This document shows positions 35,072 to 44,138 of a DNA stretch of 64,000 nucleotides, piece after piece (positions within the stretch are counted from its first letter, which is position 1; each line of letters begins with the position of its first letter). The DNA comes from JBFXAF01 sp050184585 (lineage in GTDB: Bacteria; Pseudomonadota; Alphaproteobacteria; Rhizobiales; Rhizobiaceae): positions 248,001 to 312,000 of the forward strand of contig JBFXAF010000002.1 in assembly GCA_050184585.1 (NCBI GenBank). The letters run 5' to 3'. A model generated the notes under the pieces. That model made no database searches. It saw only the letters and a list, made by a program, of their open reading frames with translations, and was not told where the DNA came from. The translations under genes and the position numbers were made by a program.

Positions 35072-37384
35072 TCACCCAAACCTGCCCGTCCGTGGAAACC
35101 CCTTCGGAACCAGCCGCCCGGCCGAGGCGCGGGCGCCGAGCCATTCGGTCAGTTCCGCCTTCGAGCGCGTGAAGGTGCGGTCGGCGGAATCCTGCCAGGA
35201 GAGCCCTTCCTCGATGGCGAAGGTTTTGACGTCCAGCGCGCCGCCGTCCTTGTATTTCTGAAGTCGCACGCCCTTGCCGCGACCCATCTCGGGGATTTCC
35301 GCCAGCGGGAAGATCAGCATCTTTCTATTGTCGCCGACGATGGCGACGTGATCGCCCGAGACCGGCACGCATCTCTTCGCCTCGTCGGGCGTCTTCACGT
35401 TCATCACCTGCTTGCCCTTGCGGGTGTTGGCAATCACCTCGGCCTCGGGAACCACGAAGCCGTTGCCCTCGTGGCTGACCAGGAGCAGCTTGCGCGCCGG
35501 ATCGTGCGCGAAGGCGGTGACGATCGCCTGGTCGTTCTCCATGTCGACGATGATGCGGATCGGCTCGCCATGCCCCCGGCCGCCGGGCAGGCGATCCGCG
35601 CCGATCGTATAGAACTTGCCGCCGGTGGTAAAGACCAGCACCTTGTCGGTCGTCTGGGCATGGAAGGCGAGTTTCAAGGAATCGCCTTCCTTGAAGGCCA
35701 GCGTCGAGAAATCGGCCAGATGACCTCGCATCGCCCTGAGCCAGCCCTTTTCCGAGACGATCACCGTCACCGGCTCCTTCTCGATCATCGCCTGCTGGAT
35801 GTCCTCGTGGTGATGCTCCGGCGCGTCGGCGAAGGTCGTGCGGCGACGACCGAGCGGCGTGTCGGGACCGAACTTCTTCCTGACCTCGCCAACCTCCCAG
35901 CGGATCGTCTGCCACTGTTTCGCGGGCGATCCCAGCAGCGACTCGATCTGCTTCTTCTCCTTCGTAAGTCCGTCGAACTCCTTGCGGATCTCGAACTCTT
36001 CCAGCTTGCGCAAGGCTCGCAGGCGCATGTTGAGGATCGCCTCGGCCTGCACGTCGGTCAGGTCCCAGCGGGCCATCATGACGGGTTTCGGCTCGTCCTC
36101 CTCGCGGATGATCCTGATCACCTCGTCGATGTTCAGATAGGCGATCAGGTAGCCGCCCAGCACTTCGAGCCGGCGCTCGATCTCCGCCAGCCGGTGCCTG
36201 GAGCGGCGAACGAGCACGTCGCGACGGTGGTCGAGCCATTCCCTGAGCACGCCCTTGAGCGACAGGACGTTGGGCACCCTGCCGCGCGACAGCACGTTCA
36301 TGTTGAGCGGGAAGCGGACCTCGAGCTCGGTCAGCTTGAACAGCGACTCCATCATCAGGCCGGGGTCGACCGCGCGGCTCTTCGGCACGAAGACGACGCG
36401 GATGTCCTCGGCGCTCTCGTCGCGCACGTCTTCCAGCAGCGGCAGCTTGCGCGCCAGCAGGAGCTCGGCGATCTTCTCGATCAGCCGCGACTTCTGGACA
36501 CCGTAGGGGATCTCGGTGACCACGGCGGTCCAGGTGCCTCTGCCCTGGTCCTCCTGCTTCCACACCGAACGGACGCGGAACCCGCCGCGACCGGTCTCGT
36601 AGGCCGAGACGATCGAATCCCAGCCGTCGACAACCGTGCCGCCGGTCGGGAAGTCCGGGCCGCGCACCTTGCATTCGAGCCGTGCCGACGGGTCCGCCTT
36701 CGCCTCGATCGCGGCGAACGCCTCCGGAGAGGTCATCAAATCGCGGGTCGACGCGTCCGGATTGTCGATGAGGTACAGCGCGGCGGAACACAGTTCGGCC
36801 GCGTTGTGCGGCGGGATCGAGGTGGCCATGCCGACGGCGATGCCGGACGAGCCGTTGGCGAGCAGGTTCGGGAAGGCGCCGGGAAGGACGACCGGCTCCT
36901 CGTCCTCCTCGTTGTAGGTCGGACGGAAGTCGACGGCGTCCTCGGTGATGCCGGCGAGCAGGTCGCCGGCGACTTCCGTCATGCGCGCCTCGGTGTAGCG
37001 CATGGCGGCGGCGTTATCGCCGTCGATGTTGCCGAAATTGCCCTGCCCGTCGACCAGCGGGTAGCGCATCGAGAAGGTCTGCGCGAGGCGCACCAGCGCG
37101 TCGTAGATGGACTGGTCGCCATGCGGGTGGAACTTGCCCATGACCTCGCCGACGATGCGGGCGCATTTGGCGAAGGCCTGGTCGGGGTTGAGGCGCAGGA
37201 GCCGCATCGCGTGCATGATGCGCCGGTGCACCGGCTTCAGGCCGTCGCGCACGTCGGGCAGCGCCCGGTGCATGATCGTCGACAGCGCGTAGGCGAGGTA
37301 ACGCTCCTCGAGCGCCGACTTCAGATCGACCGGCTCGATCTTGTCGCCGCCGTCTGAACCAGGCGGAATCAGGCTTTTTCCCAT
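35072..37384 (-). CDS. parC: DNA topoisomerase IV subunit A
   Basis: This 770-residue protein is the DNA-cleaving subunit that decatenates chromosomes after replication. The quinolone-resistance region holds HPHGDQSIYDALVRLA (about 82-97), and the active-site Tyr lies in AAAMRYTEARM (about 125-135). The C-terminal domain is shorter than that of GyrA and lacks the GyrA box, which separates ParC from gyrase. The position after Gly in HPHGDQSIY has Asp rather than Ser, a natural difference seen in many ParC/GyrA homologues. It converges with the ridA-like gene and is divergent from the exported protein gene at 37579. Confidence 0.95.
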   Translation of the reverse strand: MGKSLIPPGSDGGDKIEPVDLKSALEERYLAYALSTIMHRALPDVRDGLKPVHRRIMHAMRLLRLNPDQAFAKCARIVGEVMGKFHPHGDQSIYDALVRLAQTFSMRYPLVDGQGNFGNIDGDNAAAMRYTEARMTEVAGDLLAGITEDAVDFRPTYNEEDEEPVVLPGAFPNLLANGSSGIAVGMATSIPPHNAAELCSAALYLIDNPDASTRDLMTSPEAFAAIEAKADPSARLECKVRGPDFPTGGTVVDGWDSIVSAYETGRGGFRVRSVWKQEDQGRGTWTAVVTEIPYGVQKSRLIEKIAELLLARKLPLLEDVRDESAEDIRVVFVPKSRAVDPGLMMESLFKLTELEVRFPLNMNVLSRGRVPNVLSLKGVLREWLDHRRDVLVRRSRHRLAEIERRLEVLGGYLIAYLNIDEVIRIIREEDEPKPVMMARWDLTDVQAEAILNMRLRALRKLEEFEIRKEFDGLTKEKKQIESLLGSPAKQWQTIRWEVGEVRKKFGPDTPLGRRRTTFADAPEHHHEDIQQAMIEKEPVTVIVSEKGWLRAMRGHLADFSTLAFKEGDSLKLAFHAQTTDKVLVFTTGGKFYTIGADRLPGGRGHGEPIRIIVDMENDQAIVTAFAHDPARKLLLVSHEGNGFVVPEAEVIANTRKGKQVMNVKTPDEAKRCVPVSGDHVAIVGDNRKMLIFPLAEIPEMGRGKGVRLQKYKDGGALDVKTFAIEEGLSWQDSADRTFTRSKAELTEWLGARASAGRLVPKGFPRTGRFG

Positions 37385-37578
37385 GAAGTCCGGTTAGCGG
37401 GGATGCCGATTCGCGGCAAGCTTCACCGGACCGGGCACCACCCGTTCACCAACGTCCCGAGGGGGCAATTGCAATTTCCCGAAGATTTCTATCATTGTAG
37501 CCCGGTGCGTCATCTTCCGGTCGACATCGTCCATGACTGGGATGAGTGCAATCGAATTTCAGTCTCAGGGATCGCGCC

Positions 37579-38760
37579 ATGAAAGCTCTCAGCCTCAGAA
37601 CGCTGGCTTTTTCCACCTTTCTTTCCACAATCGCCGCTAACTCCGCATTCGGGCAGGACGCCACAGCCGTAGCGGAACGCCTCAAGGCGGTGCTTGCCAA
37701 CCAGGGCATCACCATCAGTTGGACCGCCGTGACCGGGGGCGGCGACACCGTCGTCATCGAGGGGGTCTCGGCCACCATGACCGGCGCGCCGGAAACCGCC
37801 GCCGTCGGCAATGTGACGCTCTCGCAGATCACCGAGGCGGACGGCGGATACACCGTCGGGCTGGTGACGTTTCCCGACTATTCGATCACCGAGGACGGCG
37901 TCACCGTCGATGCCACGGGCATCCAGCTCACCGGCCTGAAGCTGCCGGCCGAGGGTTCGGCCGATCCGCTTTCGACCCTGATGATGTACGAGACCGCCGA
38001 CGTCGGACTGGTCAGCGTCAAGATGGGCGACAAGCAGATGTTCTCGATGGAGAGCACGCATTTCGAGATCTCGCCGCCCGCCGACGGCTCCGCCATGGAG
38101 TTCTCCGGCGCGGCGGAGAAGTTCTCGGCCGACCTGTCGCTGGTCGAGGATCCGGTCTCCAAGCAGTTCATCGCCCAGCACGGCTATGAGACGATCAACG
38201 GCTATTTCGAGCTGGCCGGCACATGGCAGCCGACCGACGGGCGGATGGCGCTCTCGCAATACGACATCGCGGTCGAGGACGCAGGCGCGATCGGCTTCAC
38301 ATTCGACCTCGGCGGCTACACGCCCGACTTCATCAAGCAGATGCAGGATCTGCAGAAGCAGATGGCCGAGGGCGGCGAAAACTCGGCGGCCGGCATGGCG
38401 ATGCTCGGCATGATGCAGCAGCTCACCTTCCATTCGACCAGCATCCGCTTCGACGACGATTCCATCACCGGCAAGGTGCTCGAGTTCGTCGCCGCCCAGC
38501 AGGGCATGAAGGCCGCCGACATCGCCAACCAGGCGAAGGCGGTGGTGCCGTTCCTGCTCGCGCAGTTGAACAATCCGGAGTTCACCACGCAGGTGACCGC
38601 GGCCGTGACCAAGTATCTCGACGATCCGCAGAGCCTGGAAGTGACGGCCGAGCCCGCCTCGCCGGTGCCCTTCGCGGTGGTGATGGCGGGCGCGATGTCG
38701 GGCGCGCCGCAGGAACTGATCAAGACCCTCGGCGTAACCGTGACCGCCAACGAGGACTGA
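37579..38760 (+). CDS. Exported conserved hypothetical protein (DUF2125-like)
   Basis: This 393-residue protein has a signal peptide (about 1-26, SAFG before QDATA). The rest is repetitive beta-rich sequence with regular Gly/Thr strands (GVSATMTGAPETAAVGNVTLS) and a helical Met-rich segment around 255-275. It resembles alphaproteobacterial DUF2125-type envelope proteins, but I cannot confirm this. It is a single-gene unit with its own strong terminator 21 bases after the stop. ATG 37579 is chosen because the signal peptide starts there. Confidence 0.75.
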   Translation: MKALSLRTLAFSTFLSTIAANSAFGQDATAVAERLKAVLANQGITISWTAVTGGGDTVVIEGVSATMTGAPETAAVGNVTLSQITEADGGYTVGLVTFPDYSITEDGVTVDATGIQLTGLKLPAEGSADPLSTLMMYETADVGLVSVKMGDKQMFSMESTHFEISPPADGSAMEFSGAAEKFSADLSLVEDPVSKQFIAQHGYETINGYFELAGTWQPTDGRMALSQYDIAVEDAGAIGFTFDLGGYTPDFIKQMQDLQKQMAEGGENSAAGMAMLGMMQQLTFHSTSIRFDDDSITGKVLEFVAAQQGMKAADIANQAKAVVPFLLAQLNNPEFTTQVTAAVTKYLDDPQSLEVTAEPASPVPFAVVMAGAMSGAPQELIKTLGVTVTANED

Positions 38761-38780
38761 GAATGATCCGAGATCGATGA

Positions 38781-38810
38781 AAAGGCCCGGCGGCGACGCC
38801 GGGCCTTTTT
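38781..38810 (+). terminator. Rho-independent terminator
   Basis: A perfect 12-bp stem (AAAGGCCCGGCG, 38781-38792, with 38797-38808), loop GCGA, and a T run that overlaps the stem end and continues to 38810 and beyond. It lies 21 bases after the stop of the exported-protein gene. Confidence 0.9.
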
Positions 38811-38846
38811 CGTTTTCGGCAGCAATCGCCGAGCTAACCCGTCACC

Positions 38847-39004
38847 GACCCCCCTCTGGCCTGCCGGCCATCTCCCCCTCAAGGGGGGAGATTGGCAGCT
38901 TGGACCTTTCCGCCAAACTCGGAACGTTGGTGATTGGCGAAAACCAATGCGACAACTGATCTCCCCCCTTGAGGGGGAGATGGCCGGCAGGCCAGAGGGG
39001 GGTC
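38847..39004. repeat. 158-bp palindromic repeat, copy 2
   Basis: Perfect 46-bp inverted arms (38847-38892 with 38959-39004) with a divergent centre. Arms and total length match the copy at 24304-24461. It lies between converging genes, ending 3 bases from the stop codon of the peptidase gene at 39008. Confidence 0.9.
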
Positions 39005-39007
39005 GGT

Positions 39008-39652
39008 TCAGAAATCAGACCAGGCGTCGAGGCATGCATCGATGACGATCTGGGCGCCTCGCAGCAGCGTGGCGCGGTCGATCGCGAAGGGCGCACTCTC
39101 GATCCGGGCCGGCTCCCCCGGGAACGGCGGCACATGGATGAAGCCGGCCATCAAGGGCGCATAGCCTTCAACCAGTCCGCCCCGCGCGTGATAGAAGAGG
39201 TAGTTGCACAGATAGTCGCCGGCGCTGTCCGACCATTCGACCGGGATGCCGGTCGCCGCCAGCCGGTCGTGGATCGCCTGCAAGGGGAGCGTGCTGTCGT
39301 GGGCCTCCCCTCCGTCGCAGATCGTCGCGACGGACGGAATGTGGCCGGCATTGTCGGCGGTGACGAGGCTGACGCAATTGCGGGCATGCCGCTCCAGCCG
39401 GAAGCCGCGCGCCGAGGCGGAAAGGCCGAAATGGATCGCGATGTCGGGACGGAAGCCGTCGGCGATCGTCGCAAGCCGCGAAGGCAGCGCCCGATAGTCG
39501 ACCTCCAGAACCTCGGCATGCATGTGGCAGCGCGTCCCGATCGCCGCCCGGTGTTCCAGCAGATCGGCGACCAGCGCCTCGGTCGGGTTGACCGGCGCGC
39601 CGGGAAAGGCGTTGAAGCCAGTGACCAGCAGGCGCGGCCTGTCTGCGGTCAT
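39008..39652 (-). CDS. Pyroglutamyl-peptidase I-like protein (peptidase C15)
   Basis: This 214-residue protein has the C15 layout: LLVTGFNAFPGAPVNPTE at the start, the Glu-containing FGLSASARGFRLERHARN, the nucleophile segment SAGDYLCNYLFYH, and AGFIHVPP with the catalytic His. Such enzymes remove N-terminal pyroglutamate from peptides. All three catalytic positions appear kept. ATG 39652 has AAGGAG upstream and lies 11 bases after the aspS stop, so it is probably co-transcribed with aspS. Confidence 0.88.
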   Translation of the reverse strand: MTADRPRLLVTGFNAFPGAPVNPTEALVADLLEHRAAIGTRCHMHAEVLEVDYRALPSRLATIADGFRPDIAIHFGLSASARGFRLERHARNCVSLVTADNAGHIPSVATICDGGEAHDSTLPLQAIHDRLAATGIPVEWSDSAGDYLCNYLFYHARGGLVEGYAPLMAGFIHVPPFPGEPARIESAPFAIDRATLLRGAQIVIDACLDAWSDF

Positions 39653-39662
39653 CCCCGGCTCC

Positions 39663-41453
39663 TTAGGCGTCCTTCTTCGGCGCGACGACACGCAGGCTCA
39701 ACTCCCTGAGCTGCTGCGGGCTCGCCTCGGACGGCGCGCTCATCAGCAGGTCGTAGGCCTGCTGGTTCATCGGGAACATGGTGATCTCGCGCAGGTTCTT
39801 CGCGCCCACGAGCAGCATGACGATGCGGTCGACGCCGGCCGCCATGCCGCCATGCGGCGGCGCGCCGTACTGGAAGGCGCGGTAGAGTCCGCCGAAGCGC
39901 TCCTCGACGGTCGCCCGGTCGAGGCCGACCATCTCGAAGGCCTTCACCATCGTCTCGGGCAGATGGTTGCGGATGCCGCCGGAGGCGATCTCGAAGCCGT
40001 TGCAGACCATGTCGTACTGGAATGCCTTGATCGACAGCGGCTCGCTCTTATCCAGCGCATCCTTGCCGCCCTGCGGCATGGAGAAGGGGTTGTGGGCGAA
40101 GTCGATCTTCTTCTCCTCCTCGTTCCACTCGAAGAAGGGGAAATCCACGATCCAGCAGAGCTTGAACTGGTCGCGCTCCACGAGGTTCAGTTCCTCGCCG
40201 GCGCGGGTGCGGGCGTCGCCCGCGAATCTGTAAAACTTCGCGGGATCGCCGGCGACGAAGAAGGCGGCGTCGCCCTCGCCGAGGCCGAGCTGGGTACGGA
40301 TCGCCTCGGTGCGCTCGACCCCGATGTTCTTGGCAATCGGGCCGGCGCCCTCGAGCGTCTCGCCTTCCTTGCGCCAGAAGATGTAGCCGAGGCCCGGCTG
40401 GCCCTCGCCTTGCGCCCATGCGTTCATGCGGTCGCAGAAAGCGCGGGAGCCGCCGGTCCTGGCGGGGATCGCCCAGACTTGCGACTTCGGGTCGCTGGCG
40501 AGGATACCGGCGAACACCTTGAAGCCCGAGCCGCGGAAATGCTCCGACACGTCCTGCATCTCGATCGGGTTGCGCAAATCCGGCTTGTCGGAGCCGTATT
40601 TGCGGATCGCCGTGTCGTAGGGAATGCGCGGAAACTCCTGCGTCACCGGCTTGCCCTCGGCGAAGGTCTCGAACACCGAGCGCAGGACGGGCTCCATGGT
40701 GGAGAGCACGTCGTCCTGCTCGACGAAGCTCATCTCCAGATCGAGCTGGTAGAACTCGCCCGGCAGGCGGTCCGCGCGGGGATCTTCATCCCTGAAGCAG
40801 GGCGCGATCTGGAAGTAGCGGTCGAAGCCCGACACCATGATCAGCTGCTTGTACTGCTGCGGGGCCTGCGGCAGGGCGTAGAAGGTGCCCGGATGGATGC
40901 GCGACGGCACGAGGAAGTCGCGCGCGCCCTCGGGCGAGGAAGCGGTGAGGATCGGAGTCGAGAACTCGGTGAAGCCGGCGTCAGCCATGCGCGCGCGCAT
41001 CTCGGCGATGATCTTCGTGCGCATCACGATGTTCCGGTGCAGCGTGTCGCGGCGCAGGTCGAGGAAACGGTATTTGAGGCGGATGTCCTCGGGATAGTCG
41101 GGCTCGCCGAAGACCGGCAGCGGCAGTTCCTTCGCGGCCGAAAGGACCTCGATCTCGCGCGCGAAAATCTCGATCTCGCCGGTCGGGAGGTTGGCGTTCG
41201 TCGTCTCGGCGGTGCGCGCCTTCACGTCGCCGTCGACGCGGATGACCCACTCGCCGCGCACCGTCTCGGCGGTCCTGAAGGCAGGCGAATCCGGATCGGC
41301 GACGATCTGGGTCAGGCCGTAGTGGTCGCGCAGGTCGATGAACAGCAGGCCGCCATGGTCGCGCACGCGGTGCACCCAGCCCGAGAGACGGACGCTTCCG
41401 CCAACGTCGGACTTCTTCAACTGGCCGCAGGTGTGTGTGCGGTAACGGTGCAT
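39663..41453 (-). CDS. aspS: Aspartyl-tRNA synthetase
   Basis: This 596-residue class II synthetase starts with an OB-fold anticodon domain (about 1-110, VRLSGWVHRVRDHGG), then the catalytic core. Motif 2 is FRDEDPRADRLPGEFYQLD (about 220-238), motif 3 GVDRIVMLLVG (about 541-551), with the bacterial GAD insertion between. It charges tRNA-Asp, and in bacteria lacking AsnS also tRNA-Asn. Confidence 0.96.
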   Translation of the reverse strand: MHRYRTHTCGQLKKSDVGGSVRLSGWVHRVRDHGGLLFIDLRDHYGLTQIVADPDSPAFRTAETVRGEWVIRVDGDVKARTAETTNANLPTGEIEIFAREIEVLSAAKELPLPVFGEPDYPEDIRLKYRFLDLRRDTLHRNIVMRTKIIAEMRARMADAGFTEFSTPILTASSPEGARDFLVPSRIHPGTFYALPQAPQQYKQLIMVSGFDRYFQIAPCFRDEDPRADRLPGEFYQLDLEMSFVEQDDVLSTMEPVLRSVFETFAEGKPVTQEFPRIPYDTAIRKYGSDKPDLRNPIEMQDVSEHFRGSGFKVFAGILASDPKSQVWAIPARTGGSRAFCDRMNAWAQGEGQPGLGYIFWRKEGETLEGAGPIAKNIGVERTEAIRTQLGLGEGDAAFFVAGDPAKFYRFAGDARTRAGEELNLVERDQFKLCWIVDFPFFEWNEEEKKIDFAHNPFSMPQGGKDALDKSEPLSIKAFQYDMVCNGFEIASGGIRNHLPETMVKAFEMVGLDRATVEERFGGLYRAFQYGAPPHGGMAAGVDRIVMLLVGAKNLREITMFPMNQQAYDLLMSAPSEASPQQLRELSLRVVAPKKDA

Positions 41454-41650
41454 GTCTGGCGTTCCGGCTCTTTGATAGGGCTATCCCGGCGACGACGCGG
41501 CCGGCCGGAAGCGGCGCGAAAAGCGCACCAACAATACGGTTTGTCAAGGCGAGCAGCGGGAACTGGACCAATCGGCCGGACAAATGCCGCTGGCAATCGG
41601 CAGACGCCAACGATAGGTGGAGGCAATCGTTTGCAAGGGCGAATGCCCGC

Positions 41651-42895
41651 ATGTCCTCCATCCGTCCCCTCATCCCGCTCCTGATCGCCGCCGGCATCCT
41701 GCTGGGCGGCAACGGAATCCAGGCGACGGTGATCGCCCTGAGAGGCGCGGAGGAAGGCTTCTCGGCCGGCGTGATCGGGTTCATGGGAACCGCCTACTTC
41801 GCCGGCTTCCTGATCGGCTGTCTCGCCATCACCCGCATGCTGAAGGCGGTCGGGCACATCCGCGCATTCTCCGCGCTCGCCGCGATCGCCGCCGCCGGCA
41901 CGCTGCTGCTGGTGCTGGTCCTCGATCCGTTCATGTGGTCCGCCGTGCGTTTCGCGTCCGGCTTCTGCTTCGCCGGACTGTTCACGATCATGGAGAGCTG
42001 GCTCAACTCCGGCGTCGAGAACAAGGATCGCGCGCAGGTGCTGGCGATCTACCGGATCGTCGACCTGGGGGCCGTCACGGGCTCGCAGTTCATCATCCCG
42101 CTGTCCGGCACCGGGGGCTTCACCATCTTCGGCATCATGGCGATCATGATCACGCTGTCGCTGGTGCCCGTGTCGCTCGGCGACCGCTCCAATCCGACGC
42201 CTCCGGAGGATGTGAAGCTCGACCTCGGACGCGCCTGGCGCATATCGCCGCTGGCCGCCATCGGCTGCATCGCCGTGGGCGTCACCAACTCGGCGTTCCG
42301 CACGATGAGCCCGGTCTATGCCGAGGCGCTCGGCATGTCGGTGACCGACGTCGTCACCTTCGTCAGCCTGTCGATCATCGGCGGGGCGGTGATCCAGTAT
42401 CCGCTCGGCTACCTTTCCGACCGCTGGGATCGCAGATCGATCCTGCTGATCACGACCGGCGCAGCCATGTTCGCGGCGCTGGCGCTCGTGTTCGTCGCCG
42501 GCGACGACCCGTTCCTCAACTTCGCGATCGTCTTCGTCTTCGGCTCGTTCGCCATGCCGCTGTTCTCGCTCTCCGCCGCGCATGCCAACGACCGCGCCGA
42601 CAAGAGCGAGTTCGTGCTGGTCAACGCCGCGCTCATGCTCTTCTACTCGTTCGGCGCCATCGGCGGTCCACTGGCCGCGGCACGGGCGATGGAAGACTTC
42701 GGGCCGCAGGCGCTGTTCCTGTTCTCGGCGATCGTCTATGCGATCCTGATCGTCATCATCCTCTACCGGATGGTCGCCCGGCCTGCCGTGCCCGACAGCC
42801 GGCGTGGACGGTTCATCGCCATGCTGAGGACGTCGACCATGTTCGCGCGGCTGGCGCGGCGCGGCGACCCCGGTAAACCTCCTGTAAACGAATGA
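41651..42895 (+). CDS. MFS transporter, YcaD-like
   Basis: This 414-residue protein has twelve membrane helices and the small-molecule MFS pattern of the YcaD group (IPLLIAAGILLGGNGIQATV, FCFAGLFTIMESWLNSG). The loop between helices 8 and 9 (YLSDRWDRRSIL) is the conserved MFS motif A-like turn. The ATG at 41651 is chosen because the first helix starts there; upstream in-frame codons are unconserved. It is divergent from aspS and followed by rnd. The substrate is unknown. Confidence 0.85.
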   Translation: MSSIRPLIPLLIAAGILLGGNGIQATVIALRGAEEGFSAGVIGFMGTAYFAGFLIGCLAITRMLKAVGHIRAFSALAAIAAAGTLLLVLVLDPFMWSAVRFASGFCFAGLFTIMESWLNSGVENKDRAQVLAIYRIVDLGAVTGSQFIIPLSGTGGFTIFGIMAIMITLSLVPVSLGDRSNPTPPEDVKLDLGRAWRISPLAAIGCIAVGVTNSAFRTMSPVYAEALGMSVTDVVTFVSLSIIGGAVIQYPLGYLSDRWDRRSILLITTGAAMFAALALVFVAGDDPFLNFAIVFVFGSFAMPLFSLSAAHANDRADKSEFVLVNAALMLFYSFGAIGGPLAAARAMEDFGPQALFLFSAIVYAILIVIILYRMVARPAVPDSRRGRFIAMLRTSTMFARLARRGDPGKPPVNE

Positions 42896-42968
42896 AACCT
42901 CTGGGCGCTTGACGAAATCGCCCGCGTCGGGATTGAGACGGAACCGTTCTTCCGTCAAAAGCAGCGCG

Positions 42969-44135
42969 ATGGACCTGATCACCACCCAGAAAGACCTCGA
43001 TTCCGCGATCCGCGCGCTGTCGCAGTCGGATTTCGTCACCGTCGATACCGAATTCATCCGCGAGACGACGTTCTGGCCGGAGCTGTGCCTCGTCCAGATG
43101 GCGGCGCCCGGCGTCACCGCGCTGATCGATCCGCTGGCGGCCGGCCTCGACCTGAAGCCGTTCCTCGACCTGATGGCCGACGAGAAGATCCTCAAGGTCT
43201 TCCACGCCGCGCGGCAGGACATCGAGATCATCTTCAACCTGTCCGACCGCATCCCGCACCCGATCTTCGACACGCAGGTGGCGGCGATGGTGTGCGGCTT
43301 CGGCGACAGCGTGTCCTACGACCAGCTGGTCCAGAAGATCACCGGCAACCACATCGACAAGTCGTCGCGCTTCACCGACTGGCGGCACCGGCCGCTGTCG
43401 CAGAAGCAGCTCGAGTACGCGCTGGCCGACGTGACCCATCTCATCGACGTCTATCAGCACCTCAAGACCGAGCTGGAGCGCGAGGGGCGCGCCCACTGGC
43501 TGAACGAGGAGATGGAGGTTCTCACCGCGCGCGAAACCTATGCGCCCCACCCCGAGGACGCATGGAAGCGGCTGAAGCTGCGCGTGCGAAAGCCGATCGA
43601 GCTCGCGCTCGTGCAGGCCATCGCCACCTGGCGCGAGCTCGAGGCGCGCGAACGCAACGTCCCGCGCCAGCGCGTCATCAAGGACGACGCCATCTTCGAG
43701 ATCGCCCAGCAGCAGCCGCGCGACGCGACAGCACTCGGGCGGCTGAGGACCACGCCGAAAGGCTGGGAGCGCTCCGCCACCGCCACCTCCCTCCTCGGCA
43801 CTGTCAACCAGGCGCTGGCGCTGCCGAAGGACAAGCTGCCCGCGATCCCGCGCCACCAGCAGTCTCAGGAAGGCACCAGCGCCGCCGCCGAACTGCTCAA
43901 GGTGCTGCTCAGGCTCGTTGCCGAAAAGGAAGGCGTAGCCGCCAAGGTGCTCGCCTCCAGCGACGATATCGACCGCATCGCCGGAGAAGGCGAGACGGCC
44001 GACGTGCCGGCGATGCACGGCTGGCGCCGCGAGGTTTTCGGCGAGGAGGCGCTGAAGCTGGTGAAGGGGGAAATCGCGTTGCGCTTCCACAAGCGCAAGA
44101 TCCGCGTCTTCGAGCTGCCGGAGACGGCGGAGTAG
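42969..44135 (+). CDS. rnd: Ribonuclease D
   Basis: This 388-residue 3'-5' exonuclease matures tRNA and other small RNA ends. The DEDD nuclease domain spans about 1-170 with FVTVDTEFIRE (Exo I), KVFHAARQDIEIIF (Exo II) and YALADVTHLIDVY (Exo III). An HRDC domain follows at about 210-290. It lies 73 bases after the MFS gene and converges on ppx with only 3 bases between stop codons. Confidence 0.94.
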   Translation: MDLITTQKDLDSAIRALSQSDFVTVDTEFIRETTFWPELCLVQMAAPGVTALIDPLAAGLDLKPFLDLMADEKILKVFHAARQDIEIIFNLSDRIPHPIFDTQVAAMVCGFGDSVSYDQLVQKITGNHIDKSSRFTDWRHRPLSQKQLEYALADVTHLIDVYQHLKTELEREGRAHWLNEEMEVLTARETYAPHPEDAWKRLKLRVRKPIELALVQAIATWRELEARERNVPRQRVIKDDAIFEIAQQQPRDATALGRLRTTPKGWERSATATSLLGTVNQALALPKDKLPAIPRHQQSQEGTSAAAELLKVLLRLVAEKEGVAAKVLASSDDIDRIAGEGETADVPAMHGWRREVFGEEALKLVKGEIALRFHKRKIRVFELPETAE

Positions 44136-44138
44136 GCT

